This document shows, one piece after another, positions 13,601-28,700 of a stretch of 64,000 nt of DNA; position 1 is the stretch's first letter; each line of letters begins with the position of its first letter. The position numbers and the translations under genes were made by a program. Under the pieces are notes generated by a model. The model ran no database searches. It was given only the letters and a program-made list of their open reading frames with translations, and was not told the origin of the DNA. Source of the stretch: Solea solea (Eukaryota > Chordata > Actinopteri > Pleuronectiformes > Soleidae); contig NC_081150.1 in the NCBI RefSeq assembly GCF_958295425.1, positions 12,647,001 through 12,711,000 of the forward strand, read 5' to 3'.

Positions 13601-16600
13601 TAGCTTATTATAACTTGATATTAAATGGAGGGCCGCATGGAATCAATTGGGGTGGGACTGCAAGTTTGTCCCAAGGGGATTAATAAAGTTAACTTTACCG
13701 TAAAAACCAAATTTAAATGAATAGAATATGAGTAAATTGAGAGAATCATATGTGTTTGAAGTTGGACATAACAACTGATTCTGATGCAGGTTTTTAAATG
13801 CATCAAAAATCATTTGAGTCAGTCATAACTTCATGGGCCCACGCCACTGAGCATCTGCCTACCTTTCTGGATTTGATTTGCACATAAAAGAACGCCTTGA
13901 AACTTATTGTATCACCACGTTTCATATCACACATGGAAATAACTGTATATATTTTTGTTACCTGAGCGCTGAGGCCTGGACCTGAGCCCTCGGGCTCTGT
14001 TTTGAATCTGCGTGGCAGGGTCTCCACTTCTCTGATAGCCTCCATGCTCACATCTTTGGGCAGCACCGCAAACAGCGATGTCACGTACATGATGATAGAT
14101 TTCTTATCTGGTAGCTGCACCGCCACGTCTGAGAGAGTTGGTGGTGGGGAGATGGATGTAAGGCAGGGGGGAAAAAAAAAGAGATCAGAGATTTCAAATT
14201 AAATTCAGCATGAGATGCAGAGGGGGAGAGGGAGGGGGGATAAAGTGAGGAGAAAGGCAGCAGGGGAGACAGATAGAGAGAGCAGTTAAGAAGGGGAATT
14301 ATATGAGGGACGTAATAGGCAAGTTGTTCTGCTTTGACACGGGTCAGGGGCGACTGCCCCTTGGTCATGACACAACAAAAACTGTAGACAGTAGACATAC
14401 AAACGGAGAAATTACAGGTGCTACATAAACTACACAAACATTCAAATACTAATCCTCGGCCAACAACAACCCCAAGCCACTTACTCCACTGTGAATTTAT
14501 CGAAGTGCTGGCAGGAGCTGAAGGCAGGCTTTGAGAGTACAGGTTGAGTTTTAATATGTGGGAGTTTAGACAGTTTTAGACATATTTAATTTAAGAATGT
14601 ATCTTTTTATGAGACTTCTATAAAAGGAAGCAATTTTCTAAAAAAAAAAAAAAAACTCCCAATCCTAATAAAATATATTTGTGCATGACTCAGTACCTTC
14701 AGGATCCAGTAGCCTCTCGATGGCCAGCTGGTCTTTGGCTACAGTGAAGGCATGGTCCAATCTTTCCACAGGGCTCAGTCTGACAACCTCATCCCAGTTG
14801 ATCGCGTTCGGCCTGAAAAAAACCCCCAAAAAAAACAGAACACTGAAGGTTTTCCTTAATAAATATCATACAAGATCATGTATGCTGTTAATAGACTTCA
14901 ATTTTGTACATATTAAAAACACAAATGCATTTATGCGACATGTGTTCTGCTTACAGACGTGTTATACATAGAAAACTTGTGTCAAGGCCAGTTGACTGTG
15001 GAATGCAAGTGTTCTTTGAGCCACCTAAACCCTGGCCCAAGTCTAAACTAACAGTGGCCTTTCTCACAGGCAGCTCACGGGTCAGTGTGTGTGTGAGCAG
15101 TGGGGGTTACAGAAAGGGTACAAACACCCCCAAAACACTGGCTCTCCTTCTTTTGACACACACAACAGACACACACACACACACACACACACACACCAGG
15201 CGTGTGCAAACAGTGACATGGTAGATTGTAAACACAGCATGTCAAGCAGTGTACACAGACCCAGCAGGCAGTGACCTGACAACCTGACCTTTCACCACTG
15301 GGCATCTTCACAAGTGTCACACTCACAGAGAGATTCCGGTTTGGTCTGTGGTGCTCGACATGATATACTTTCAGGGTCAAAGGGCATTAGTCAAATATGT
15401 AGAAGATTCTACTATCAGTGGTAATAACACAAGATGGCACATATGAGTAAAGTTGCACTCATATACACGTCCCTTTGATGCTTGATGATAGGGGGTCTGA
15501 CACTTGGTGCAAAAAGTAGCTATCAGAGGTTAGAAGAGCAGTGGCTGTCATGGCTAACGACATAGTAAGAGTTACTAAAGAGATGGTGTTGTGTTGTTTA
15601 ATTAGTACACGTGACAGGTAGTCAAAGGTGAGAGAAGCCGTCTCAGAAACACAAAAAATGAATGGAGGCAGATGCTCTCCAGTCCATTGTCCGTGACATC
15701 ATGTGTTTTACAACACAGCAGTGTTTCCATAGCCACATCTTTCTCCAGCAGACCAACCCCGACCTCCCCACTGCCTGTTGTTCCTTCCTCACCTGAAGTG
15801 GTGAAGGATGCCGTTGAGAGCCAGGCCATCCGCCCAGCTGGTGGTGAAGTTCAACACGTTGACCTCGGGGTATGAGCGAGTGCACTGGCGGACCCAACTC
15901 AGCAAGATCTTCTCACTGTTGGTCTGCTGCAGGTTGGACATGATGTCCTTCATGATGTCTTTTACCTACACGGACACATGCACAAGGAGAAACACACATT
16001 AATATGAGCAAATAGGCAGAAGAAGAGTAAAATCCTGTAAGGACTCACTGCTTTTGATACAAAGGATAATGATTATTATTCTAATGGCTGTCTTGTTAAC
16101 AAAGTGCTATATTCTTTCCAGACTTGACAGGTTGCTATAAACATTTTAAGCCTTTCATTTTGTAATACTGAAAAGCAGGTACTAAATGTATGGGAAATCT
16201 TGTGAGAATAGGAGAATAAATGAGTAAATGAAGCATGTAGCAACTACAATTCATGAAAAAGTCACTTAAAAAACAACAACACTGACAGACAATTGACAGT
16301 TTCCTCTGAATGTCTGCTCACTGTCTATATTTCACCAGGTCAAACGCACAAAGCAGAGGATGACATGCATGTTTACATGTGCACACACGTGTGTTCACAA
16401 CAATACTTGTTTTCCATCATCTGTACTTTTGCTCCCTGTGGAACATCAGTTGCTTCACTGAGTAAACATTAATGAGCCTTTGTGTGTACTTGCAGTAAGT
16501 GGGTGGAAAGAAGGAACAGTGCATGTGCATGTGCGTGTGCGTGTGTGCATGCATGCTCACCTGCCAGTGGAGGATGATACTCCAAATGAGGCCCAAGGTC

Positions 16601-18827
16601 AGCTTGTGATTCCCATCCACAATATCTGTCCCTCCAATGTTTACCAGATCAACCTGAAAGAGGGAGTGGCCGACGAGACACACACATAACTCTTAATGAG
16701 GGCCAGGAGTTCTGTTATAGCTGAATACTTCTGAATCAGTGTGTGCAGGCTCAACACCAATTATGTGGAGAGGGGGGAGGCCAAGTGAAGTGTGATTACA
16801 TATAAATATTTTAGAGAGGATCAAGGCATAGAGTGGAACATGAGGTCAAGTGTCTAGTCAAACTATTAAGTGACCTCTCCGGCTGCCACAAGGTTGACCT
16901 CTGACTTATCTTTACTCCCAATCAGCTTCATCCCACCACACACTATTGCTCCCTCTCTCTCACACACACACACACAGCATAAAGCCTTGTTTAAATCCAT
17001 GCAAAGCACTGCAGTTCAGACCTCCGCAGATGGCACGTGCCCAAACGAGAAGCCACAGGGGCATTTAAGTACAGCGTGTAACGTGCATCAATATGCTCTA
17101 AAGCACAAGGTGGCGGACAAAAAAAGTATACGAGATAAACAGGAAGTCAATCCATACATTATATGACAATAGGTGCGGGGTTCTCTTTTCAAAGCATTAT
17201 TTATTTATTTACACATTTAAGATCTATTTTCACACAATAAGCTATATTAAAGTGGCAAAAGGCATGTGCTAGATCTCTGTGTCTGACACATCTAAAAATT
17301 CCTCTCCAAGAGTTGCTTATAAACACATCTACTTGGCCAGTTTTCCCTTGGACACATCCACTGCGAGTGCGCGTAATTACAGCGATTCAGAGGTGCATGA
17401 CAAAGCACCGCGCTCACTTTTGCGTGTAACAAGCTGGCAGACAACAACACTTCTGCCTCATCCATCCTCATCCTCGGACAAACGTAATACCACTGCATCT
17501 GCGTGAAAGCCGCTGAGGTCCAGCATTCCCAGAGAAGCGTTGGAAATAACATATATCCCCCATAAATAAGCCCTAAACCATGCATTTAATACATTTGACC
17601 TCTGGTCACGAGAAAGCACAGAGGGAATAAGTTATACTGCGATAACATTAATTAGGGAGTCTGGGTAGGGAATGACAGCAGAGGACGATGACTGGAGTTG
17701 ACAGTGGAAAAGGTTCACGTGATTTTGTATGTGCCACCTGTTTTGTTTTTTTTATCACTCCAGCTAAAACTGGAGCCAAAAGCTTTGCATCTATTTTGCA
17801 TTTAAACATAGTTAGTCATAAATCCTTCAAGGCTGTGGTCAGTTCCGCTTTTCAGATCCCACTTTAGATTCTAAATGACTACAGGAAATGTAGGACTTTT
17901 CCATATCTAGAACACACCATCAAAATTAAGTCAGATCTCATGGAAATACTTAGCATCCTTATGTCATTTTCTCCACTGTTTAGACCAAAGAGGCTCATGG
18001 GAACACAGGGCCTCATTGCCAGCTGACAGTTCTGGCTCTTGCAGGAGATAAACCAGCAGGGGTTAGACTCAAACTTGAGCCTGTGCAACTTCCCATGGTT
18101 GTGCCCTGCCCCTTATCTCCCACTGATAAGGTCAAGGCATTAAGACCAATCATTGTTCAAGAAGAGGAGGAAGGACGACGGAGTGAATGAGCGAGGGAGG
18201 CAAATGAACAAAGAAAAATACAGACAAGCCTACATGCACACATTAAGGAGAACATAATTCTAGTGAGTGGGCTATATGTAACCAGTAACACTTCCTGTAA
18301 ATACACAGCATGTATTTACACGAAGTTATTCAGCCTTTTCATTGGTTAGAAATGTGCACATGCCTGGTAATAATGTCACATCTAGTATTAAAAGAAATCC
18401 TGACATTCATGGTTTAGCAAAATGCGTTCACTCACATTATTCTGATGCAGGACTTGAAGTACTTTGTTGACATTGTTGAGAGAATGCACTCTGGTCGAGC
18501 CTCGCTCTTTGGTCTGAGGAAGAGGAAACGGGAGAAGTCAGCTCACCGTGTGATCAGTGCATCCAGTCAATGACAATGGAAGCTTCACTGCTTTTATGAA
18601 CAATCGCAGCAGTGGCTTCATTTCTGAACAAAGTCAAGATTCACCATCACTCAGCAGAGTGTTTCCCCACACACCCATTATCCTATCAGCGGTGTCCATG
18701 AGCCAACTTATGGAAAGAATGGCAGGATGAAAAGCTGCCAAGAGCAAATCCCTTTCTTCACACAGCCCCAACCACGTATTAGCACCCAATTATAGGAATA
18801 GCATTCTGACATCAAAGAGTGTGCGAC

Positions 18828-18878
<51 letters not shown>

Positions 18879-21152
18879 ATAGAGACATTTGGCACTTCAT
18901 ACAACTACAGGTGCTAGAAAGCAGAGAATGTTGTTAAAATACTGATTAAAAAGGGAATACCCAATAAATATCCGAAAAATCAAATAAAATCATTCTGCTG
19001 ATACATAAAAATTGTATCAGCTCTTTTTCGCATAGTGTTTTTAGGATCTAACCTTAAGTGAACACAACAGGAATCTAAGTATTAATTTAAATGGAAAATC
19101 TTTGTGGAGGAAAAACTGGCACGTCTTCAAGAAAATAGCACACATGCAGGTAAAACCCTGATTTATAAACTGGCAAATTCAAAAAGAAACATAAAGGTGT
19201 CTTGTACTTGCACTGGACTGAGGGGATGCACAAGTCTAATAAAGCACTACAATCCTGTAATTGTGTTCCACGCATTGCCAAAATGTGTTTTCCAGTTGTA
19301 TAACTGTGTGCCCACAGAACAAAACGGCTCCACGTAAGCGCCACAAAAAGAAAAACTCAGAGAGAGAGCCAAAGCTTTTAAACTTGAAATTAATTAAAGG
19401 TGCGATAGCTGAACACATCTTGGGAATTCAGGCTCCATTCTTGAAAACATTTCAGTTATGTGACAAAAACACATTCACAAACTCACCAGGACTGTGCCAG
19501 TGAGACCCTCCAGCAGTTCCAGCAGCTTCTTCCCGTCCTTCAGGTCAGAGAACATGTCTTTGATAGGCGTCTTCCCTGTCTGAGAAGAAAAAACAAATAT
19601 GGTACAAGTGGTTTGTTTTTCTAGTCAACAACAGGGATGAACACCACAGAGTTTGGCTGGAGCTCAGAAACAATATCGCTTATATCATAGCTGCAGCAGG
19701 TGATCAATAAATGAGCCTTGTGACATGAGTATTATTGAGAGGAAGACTACATCCCATCACATTTCACTGCAGGGTACATTATAATAAAAGGATTTAGCAA
19801 TACAATCCAGAATATCAAAACAGAACATGATGGAACTCTGCATCTACTGCACTAGAGGGTGTGTTTGGCATGAATCACAAGGTGTCAAAAATAGAAATGG
19901 GAAAAAGAGAAGTTCTCAGACACTAAAGTAAGGAAGGAAACTTAAATTTCAATCCAAGTGCTTCACTGATTATGTAATTTTATATTTTAAAAGAGCACCA
20001 CAACAGTAACCATAATAACAACAAGGAGTCTCCAAGGACAGTTTCTGCATCAGCTGCAGGTCTGAGGACAATAAAATGAACTCAATACAAAAGTAAATTG
20101 GTTGATTTCAGTATCAGGCAGATGAAATGCTTCATGTTTTGCACAAACTTTATTGGTTGTTTTTTTCCAAGAATACATCTGCTGTTTGTGTTACCTTGGA
20201 GAACTGTGCATTTATCCATTTGGTAAAGGTTTTCTTCTGGACTGCATCGTGCTCATCTGTGGAACAAAAAGAAAGGTGGGTAAAGAGGTGTGATCGAAAA
20301 CATCTGCAGTCGGTATGGGGTCAGCAAAGATCACTGCTCATTTGCGCTGTAACCAACGCTCCACGGAAGCGGAAATTGTAGCTTGTAGCATCACGGCCAC
20401 CATTAAAAGCACCGTGATTAAACCGTCTGGAACATTAGAAAATTACAGCAACAAGGTTAGGTAGGGTTAGACGGGGACAAAATATCAACAGCTGCTTGGT
20501 GTTAGAAGCAAATTTAAAACTTGCTGTGCATGTGGGCACATCTTTGCCTGTTTATAATTTTCCCCTAGTCTCTGAACCCAACAGTACAAATATTTCACAT
20601 TCTCTTCCACTTCCAACTCCTTCCCTCCCTGCTCCTCCTTCACTTTCTCCAGCATAGTTCTATAATAAGGCCTCATTGTGTGTCAGGCAGAGGGTCAGCT
20701 GCTTTGATGTGCCTGGGCGATGGCTGGCTCCTGTAATGGATCAGGGGTAGCTCGCACAAAGCCTTGGACTCCAGACTCAGAAGATTACTTTTAACTCCGT
20801 CCCAAGTTTTCAGACAATATCGAGTCTGTGAAAATTATCACAAGATTTATACTTTCAGGTGAATGTTTTTCCAAACCATAAAAGAAGATTTAAGCTGCAG
20901 TGTGTAACGTATGGTGGGTGATTTCTTTTTTTTTTTTGTTGCCATCTTTGTGAACAGACACAATGTAACATTATTTAAATGCCGCGTCTTTCAACTCAGA
21001 ATTGACTCCGTCAAGCAAAATGATCAAACCTGACTAAGTGTGTTTCTGCTGCTCGAACTTCTGAAACTTTTTTCGTGGCACGTCTTTCTGTTATTGCGTT
21101 ATACTTCATCCTGTACGCAGCTTCACATAAAACTAATCACATATACACATAT

Positions 21153-21212
<60 letters not shown>

Positions 21213-24200
21213 GACCAAATTTAAAGCTGTCGTGCATAACGTTTAAATATTAACTCGATATCATCAGCACAATATCAATATCAGCCTATATTGGTTTTAA
21301 AATGTTTTATCGGATATCAGCAAACACACCTGACTTCTATACTGGTGCCCTCTACAAGTATTGTTTTTTTTACATTTTTTAATTTTGTTCAAATGTATAT
21401 AGCTACATTTGCTGCAACATTAGTATGAAAATATTGTGTAAATTCTACCTCTGCAGTCGGGTGCAGGGAACAAAACATATATTTATCAGCATCGGTAATC
21501 GGCCCAAGTACTCCTGATATATCGGCATATTGGATACCGGTGATAAAGTCCAATATCGTGGAGAGAGAGTGACAACAAAGTGTGTGAGTAGAAACCCCTC
21601 AGGGATTAACAATCACATGATCAATCTGTAAAGAACAGCAGCCAATTAAGTAATGATTGATCATGATAAGTAATGATTCAAAGGGTTAAGACAGTTACAG
21701 CTCATCAGACACAAGCGATAAACATTAACTACTTTCAATGTTGCCTGTGAACACAATCAAGTTGGTACGGTGAACTGTGACATGCTGCACTACCGCACTA
21801 CTACTCAGGTGCTTGAGAATGGTACATTTTCATGTGAAATTGACACATTTATACCAATTTCATTTGTTATGTAAAAGGAAGGTTGAAATCCAATCCATTC
21901 CAATTTATTTATAAAGCACATCTGAGTTCTGTTGCACAGTAACAACCATTAAGGTTCAAGAATATCACAAGATTGTGCCATAAAACTGTGGGCACTACTA
22001 AGAGTCAGAGCCTTGAGGAAGTCCCTGACCATATTTGGCACTTTTTATGTGAAGATTGAGGACTTATAGGCACCTACATGTCAGGTAACGGTCTTGTTTG
22101 TTTGGTTATATGCTGTAAGGGTTGAGCTCTGTAATTTCATTGTTTTGCTCTTTTAAAAATGGCCACAGAACTCCACCACTCCTATCTTAGCCACGCTCTG
22201 TCTGTGGAGTTCACCTTGCTTCCACGGTTCGGTTGACCACAATGCAGGACAAATATTTTCAAGATGTCTTTCACTGCTATCAGTGTTCTAAATAACTCCA
22301 TGAGATTTTATCATCATTATTTTATTGGCCTTGATAACAAATTGGGTGTCTTATACCATTATATGTTGTATTGTTATTTATTTATAATATTTCGGCAATC
22401 CTATCATTTGCCTGTTTGAATTGTAGTGTGAATTTTAATTTTTATCCTTGTTGTTTGTTGGATGAGTGTGATTACTGCTGACTGCTGGGGATAATTAAAT
22501 TCTATTCTATTCTATTCTCATTATCAACTTAAAAAAAAATACATGAAAACAATGTAGAAAAATGAGCCAATTGTGCATATTAAGATAAACAACATGTGTC
22601 AGACCCATTATTACATTCCTGAACAAACTAAAATATGACAGAGAGCAAAATTAGGACTGCATTAACAACACATAACAACACATGTGGCTAAAATAATAGA
22701 GATGTGTAAAGCCATGTTCTCTAATGATAGCTCTTTTGATTCAAGTTTTTGCTGTCTCATGTCCTTCCTGTAGCTTCCTAAGTAACCAGTTCACTAAGTT
22801 GTCGGTCTGGTTCTGATGAGTACACCCAAGGGAACAAAGTCAAGAAAGGAAAAGCATTTGCATCTTCTTCTTAAAAACCACAACCGCGGTCTAATGTAGG
22901 GGTGGAGAAAGGTTACAGATGTACAGTGTGCGTGTGTGTATGAGTGTTAAACTCTACTAAAATTAGCCATAGGAAATAAGCCTAGTTATTGTGCAAGTCC
23001 AACTAAAACCAGACTTTTATAATACATGTAAACAGGTTAGTCTGACTGAAATTAAGTTCATGGATGGTATGAAGACTCTCTAACTAGACAACAAGTCACG
23101 TGCTGAACCAGAAACCACCTTAAAATGACAAGCTGAAACAGGGCGTTCCGTCCCCAGTGGAGTGGAGGTTGACATACTTCCTTCAGTCAATGAATTCCAC
23201 ACTAGCAGTAGTCCAATGAAACGGCTACAACCGCAGCTCAACTTGGCTGTTCGGAGAAACGCACCTACTGTGTAAAAGCGTCGTTGACGCGAGCAAAAGG
23301 TCAGAGGTTATGATCACCAAACCCCAGCAGCCATAGGCCTCTTTGTTTGGGGTGAGCAGAGTGTATTTTGTGCATGTGAGTGTGTGTGTGTGTGTGTGTG
23401 TGTATATGTAAGCATAGCCACAGGCTGGGTGAGAAGAAGCACAAAAACAAGAATGTACTGCAAGAGGGGGCCTGAGGTGGGGGTGAAAAGGTGAAAAGGT
23501 GAGCTGATGAGCTAAATGATTGTGGAGTCAAATCCGGGCTCTACGCATGGACAGTGTATGCTATAGATGGATCATATACAGTAGATCATATTAGTGACTT
23601 TGGGCTTCGTATCAGAGGATACAAAGAGGACAGCATATAGTTTGTACCATTTCTTTTTAAATCTTGATGTCACATGTTTTGGCTCATTATGTCGTTTATT
23701 CTGGCCCCGTTACAACGGGAAATCAACAAGACTCATTTATGACTTCTCCAGACATATCAGGGGACAAATACGTTAGGATGACTAGGACAGAAGCAATAGC
23801 TATGAAGTGATAGCTAGAAAACTGGACTTTACGGTGGAAAGTGGGGCAGGAGAGACTTAAGTTGCCTAAACTATTCTACCCCCTCTTCCTGCGCCATCGT
23901 CTATCAAGTGCTTTAAACCGTAACACTGTAAAATGCCCCCCTCTGAGCATGTTGACCCATTTTTCCACCAAACACCTCCAGCAGCTACAGTTATACGTCA
24001 AAGGATTCTTTCTCAAAGGGAGAAGAGGACAAAGAGGTTGACAGCAGAAGGTTGTGATGAAAGAAGGCGGCGATGTAAAGACGGGTGCAGGAGACAAAAG
24101 GAGGGGTCCCAGTTGAAAAGCATGAAAACGACTACAGTACATGACTGACGATGGGTTAGTAGCTGGCAGTGCCATGGCAGGGTACTGCCACTGACTGATG

Positions 24201-25736
24201 GCAATCAATCACAGTGTGTGTGTAAATTACAGGTGGGGTGGTTAAACGTGTCGAAACAGACGAGCAAACCGCAAGAAAAACAACAACAAAAATGGAGAAG
24301 AAAGGCAAGGGGAGGTGGCAAAAAAGTAGTAGTAGAGAAAGAGAAAAAAAAAAGCTGGCACAAATCTTTGAATGGATCACAGTGAGGATTAAGAGCAGGT
24401 ATAATACAGGTATGCTTTCAACGCAATATCAATTTTCCTTTTATAAAAAGAGCCCCAGGGCCGTGTAGAGGCGTCCTGTCTTTACAGTTTTATCAGCGCC
24501 CTGCGGAGGGGCCTCTGAGGTCCAGGCTGAGAAGAGGGTCCCTGTGGGCTCAGGTCTCCTGGGCTCTGCATCACACTACCTTAACACCACAATACACCTG
24601 ATTCATACATGTTGCTACCCCCCCCCCCCAATCTGTCTGCTGCTCCTACTCACCACAGCACAGGAATGTCTTAGTGCTGCACGGATCAAAGGAGCAACGG
24701 GGCTGTGCGTGTGCATGTGTGTGTGTGAAATGATCTTCTATTTACTGCATTGTGCCACAGAGGTAGCTGCGGGCCCGTGGATGTACCAGCATTAGTACAT
24801 AAGTACTCTCTTATTCCAACATTTACATGACTGAAGAAAACAAATACAGACACGCCTAAACTATAAACAGACGGTCAAATCAGCTGTGGTCCTGTGTGTC
24901 TACTCTTTGAGGTAATGCACGTAGCTGTTTTTAAATTTGACCTCAGATTTGTGAAACGTTCCGTCTGTCTATAAAGAACTTCATTCACAAGGAAAACCAA
25001 TACGTTATTGTAATAATTATCAATATTTAATAACTAATAAATTAAGGATAAGCCTTTTGAATTTTGACAGCTGTTACCAGTAAGTAAAAGTCTTACTGTG
25101 TCTACAATAGTGGCACCTTTCACAGATATGGAATCACAATGTGCTTCACAGGGTTATACAAGTAAAACACATGAAATACTGATAGTTTAAACAAATCACA
25201 GGAAGAACAATAAGAATCCTAGTCTAACTAAAAACGGGTCTTTGGGACCACAGGTAACGTCTGCTGACCTCAAGAGTGCAGGCCAGGGTGTGAAGCAAAG
25301 ATGTAAGGATGCAATGCTCCATAAGTTAGGGTCAATATTTTAAAATGGGATTCCTTTTGGGAGTTCCGGTTAAAAGAGTTCTGGACGACCTGAATGCAGT
25401 CATATGCCTTCTTATTTAAAGCAGGTAAAAAAAAACTATTACATTAGTCCAGATATGGATATAAAAGCATGAATAACGTATAAACATTTACTTCCAAATG
25501 AGCTTGAATTCCAAATCTTTTGGGCCAGGTAAACGGTAAAAAAAAAAAAAAAAAAAACAACATTTCCTTACTTACAACAGTGTAGTCATACTGACAAGCT
25601 TTTACTAAAGTCTCTGTGGGTCACTTGGTCATAAAATGAAGAGCACAGTGAATGAACAAACTGCAGCAGCACCAACCCATTTGTTTGCAGTACAAATACT
25701 CAGCCCCTGTCAAATAATCCGTCATCATATTCCACA

Positions 25737-25775
<39 letters not shown>

Positions 25776-28700
25776 AAGGCGTCATGCACAAGCACAGAGT
25801 TGTGTAAAGTAAATGTGCTGCGAATAAAGTAGTGATTACATCAGGAAGCATAATCCCGCTGCTGTCTTCTCACAACTCTCTCAATATACAGTATATTCAC
25901 AGTCGTTTATGCTTCAAAATAAATGCAAGATTGCCTTCCTAACAAAAAGACGTATCTGATTTTCAGTAAAAACACAACCATTTTGTGTTCACAGCCTGTT
26001 TGTAGAGCTTTCAGAGTTTTCAACATCCCCGGATAAAAACGTGTCTATTTTTCTTAACTGTGACCGTGATCTATCATACTGTCAGACTGCTCCGAATTCC
26101 TTGACCCAGTGTTGACCAGCATTACATAACCGAGAGTTAACAGCGCTGTGGAAACTGAGAAAAATGAACCACACGCCAACCTCAAGACATGACATAAGTG
26201 GGCAAGAAAAAAGACAAAAAAGTCACAGAAACACAAGTGTTCCTTAGAGCAGCCAGCTGTGAACACAGAGCAGACACATAAAACATACAGCCACAGTGTT
26301 TCCCCCCACTTTCTCCCTCTCTCTTTCTCTCTCTCTCACACACAGGTGGAGAGAGCTTGTGACCACACAGCAGGGAGGGGAATGGGAGACGGTGGGAGGC
26401 ACTGAGGTGAAAATCAAACAAACGGTCAGGGTTTCCACGGCAGCATCACGTAGTAAACATGGACGCTCAGACAAATGGATGTATTTCCAAGGCGGCAGCA
26501 ATTGCCTTTAACCTATAATCTTTTACCGAAGAAAGTCTTAAATAAGTGTTCCTTTAAAGCTTTAAAATGTGTGTTACCACCAGGGTTCCCACAACTTGGT
26601 TGACATCAAATTCAAGGACTTTTCAAGGACAGATTCCCTCAAAGTTCAGGGAGGAATGTGCCTACACAGCTTAAGATAGGAGGGCAACTTTTGAGAGCCA
26701 GTCTGCCCACGGCGTCCACTTTTATTGATTTGCAGCACACGCTCTGCATCTGGCCAAGTGATTGACCGTGGGATCTTGGGCAAACCAGTCTTTGTAATTT
26801 TCTTTGGTGAGCTCCAGGGATCTTGGAATTTGCATTTCCCAGGCATCACATAATTTACTCGCTCATTGTTCTGCATGGAATCTCACGTCAACAGTGTAGA
26901 GAGACAGTGTCCAAAACACCATTAGTAATTGCGACTCAACGTTTGTTCTGCTTAGGCCTAGTCTATGTACAACAAGCAATGCAACAGTAGGTGGTGTCAT
27001 AACAAACAAGGGACACATTTACAGTGGGTTGCATAAATATCTGCACCCCTTTAACTTTTCAACATTTTGCCATGCTAGGACCAGAAACATAAATGTATTC
27101 AATTGAAATTTTATGTGAAAGACACACACAAAGGGACACACAATCGTGAAGTGAAATGAAATGTATTCATGCGTTTGAACTTTTTTCATAAATACAAAAC
27201 TGAAAAGTGGGGTGTGCAAAAGTATCTACCCCCCTGAGTCAATACTTTGTGGAACCGCCTTTTGCTGCAATTACAGCTTCAAGTCTGTTGGGGTATGTCT
27301 CTACCAGCCTTGCACATCTTGAGACTGGAAGTTTTGCCCATTCTTCTTTGCAAAACAGCTCAAGCGCAGTTAGATTAGATGGTGAGCGCTTGTGAACTGC
27401 AGTTTTCAGATCTTTCCACAGATTCTCAATTGGATTTAGGTCTGGGCTTTGACTTGGCCATTCTAACACATGGATATTTTTTGTTTTCAACCATTCCGTT
27501 GTTGCCCTGGCTTTATGTTTAGGGTCATTCTCTTGCTGGAAGGTGAACCTCCGCCCCAGTCTCAAGTCTTTTGCAGACTCCAACAAGTTTTCATCCAAGA
27601 TTGCCCTGTATTTGGCTCCATCCATCTTCCCATCAACTCTAACCAGCTTCCCTGTCCCTGCTGAAGAGAAGCACCCCCAGAGCATGATGCTACCACCACC
27701 ATGTTTGACAGTGGGGATGGTGTTTTCAGGGTGATGTGCAGTGTTTCTTTTACGCCAAACATAGCGTTTTGCATTTTGGGTGCTGTATCACCCATGTTTT
27801 TTTTTTTTAAGAATGGCTTTCTTCTAGCCACTCTTCCATAAATGCCAGATTTGTGCAGTGTATGACTAATAATTGACCTGTGGACAGGTTCCCCCACCTG
27901 AGCTGTGGCTCTCTGCAGTTCATCCAAGGTCATCATGGGCTTCTTGGTTACAGCTCTGATCAGTCCTCTACTTGTTTGGCCAGTAAGTTTAGGAGGACCG
28001 CCCTGTCTTGGTAGGTTTGCAGTGATGCCATACTCTTTCCATTTCTGGATAGTGTATTTAACAGTACTCCGAGAGATGTTCACAGCTTTGGAAATCTTCT
28101 TATAGCCTAAACCAGCTTTATACTTCTCTACAACCTTATTCCGGACCTGTCTAGTGTGTTCCTTGGACTTAATGATGCTGTCTGCTCCCCAATATTCTCT
28201 AAAGAGACCTCTGAGACCATCACAGAGCAGCTGTATTTGAACTGAGATTAGATTACACACAGGTGGACTCTGTTTAGTCATTAGGTCAACATGTGATCAT
28301 TCAGAAATCATCAGGCAACCTCTGAAGGCAATTGGTTGCACAAAGAGGAAAGGGGGTAGATACTTTTGCACACCCCACTTTTCAGTTTTTTATTCATAAA
28401 AAAAAGTTCAAAATCATGTATAAATTTCATTTCACTTCATGATTGTGTGTTCCTTAGTGTGTGTCTTTCACATGAAATTTCAATTAAATATATTTATGTT
28501 TGTGGTCCCAGCATTGCAAAATGTCAAAACGTTGAAGGGGTGTGGATATTTATGCAACCCACTGTACTTAAACATCAACCTTAACTTAAAAAAATTCAAG
28601 CACTTTCAATGACCCACATCTATTTAGGTTGATTTTCAAAAACTTTCAAGGACCTTGACTTTTTTTCTTTTTCCAATTGACAAACTTTGAAGGATTTCAA

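Larger units (their letters stand above)
10825..13961. other. utrn intron 9
   Basis: This 3.1 kb intron contains a short CTG/CAG run near 11,415-11,435, an AT tract (12,356-12,392), a dispersed tRNA-like repeat (13,353-13,470) and a LINE-tail-like segment (13,655-13,695). No exon was found. Confidence 0.55.
14813..20194. other. utrn introns 3-7 between the CH exons
   Basis: Intronic stretches of 0.6-1.8 kb separate exons 8 to 3. They hold (AC)n at 15,168-15,196 and (GT)n at 18,831-18,877. Otherwise I see nothing. Confidence 0.55.
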
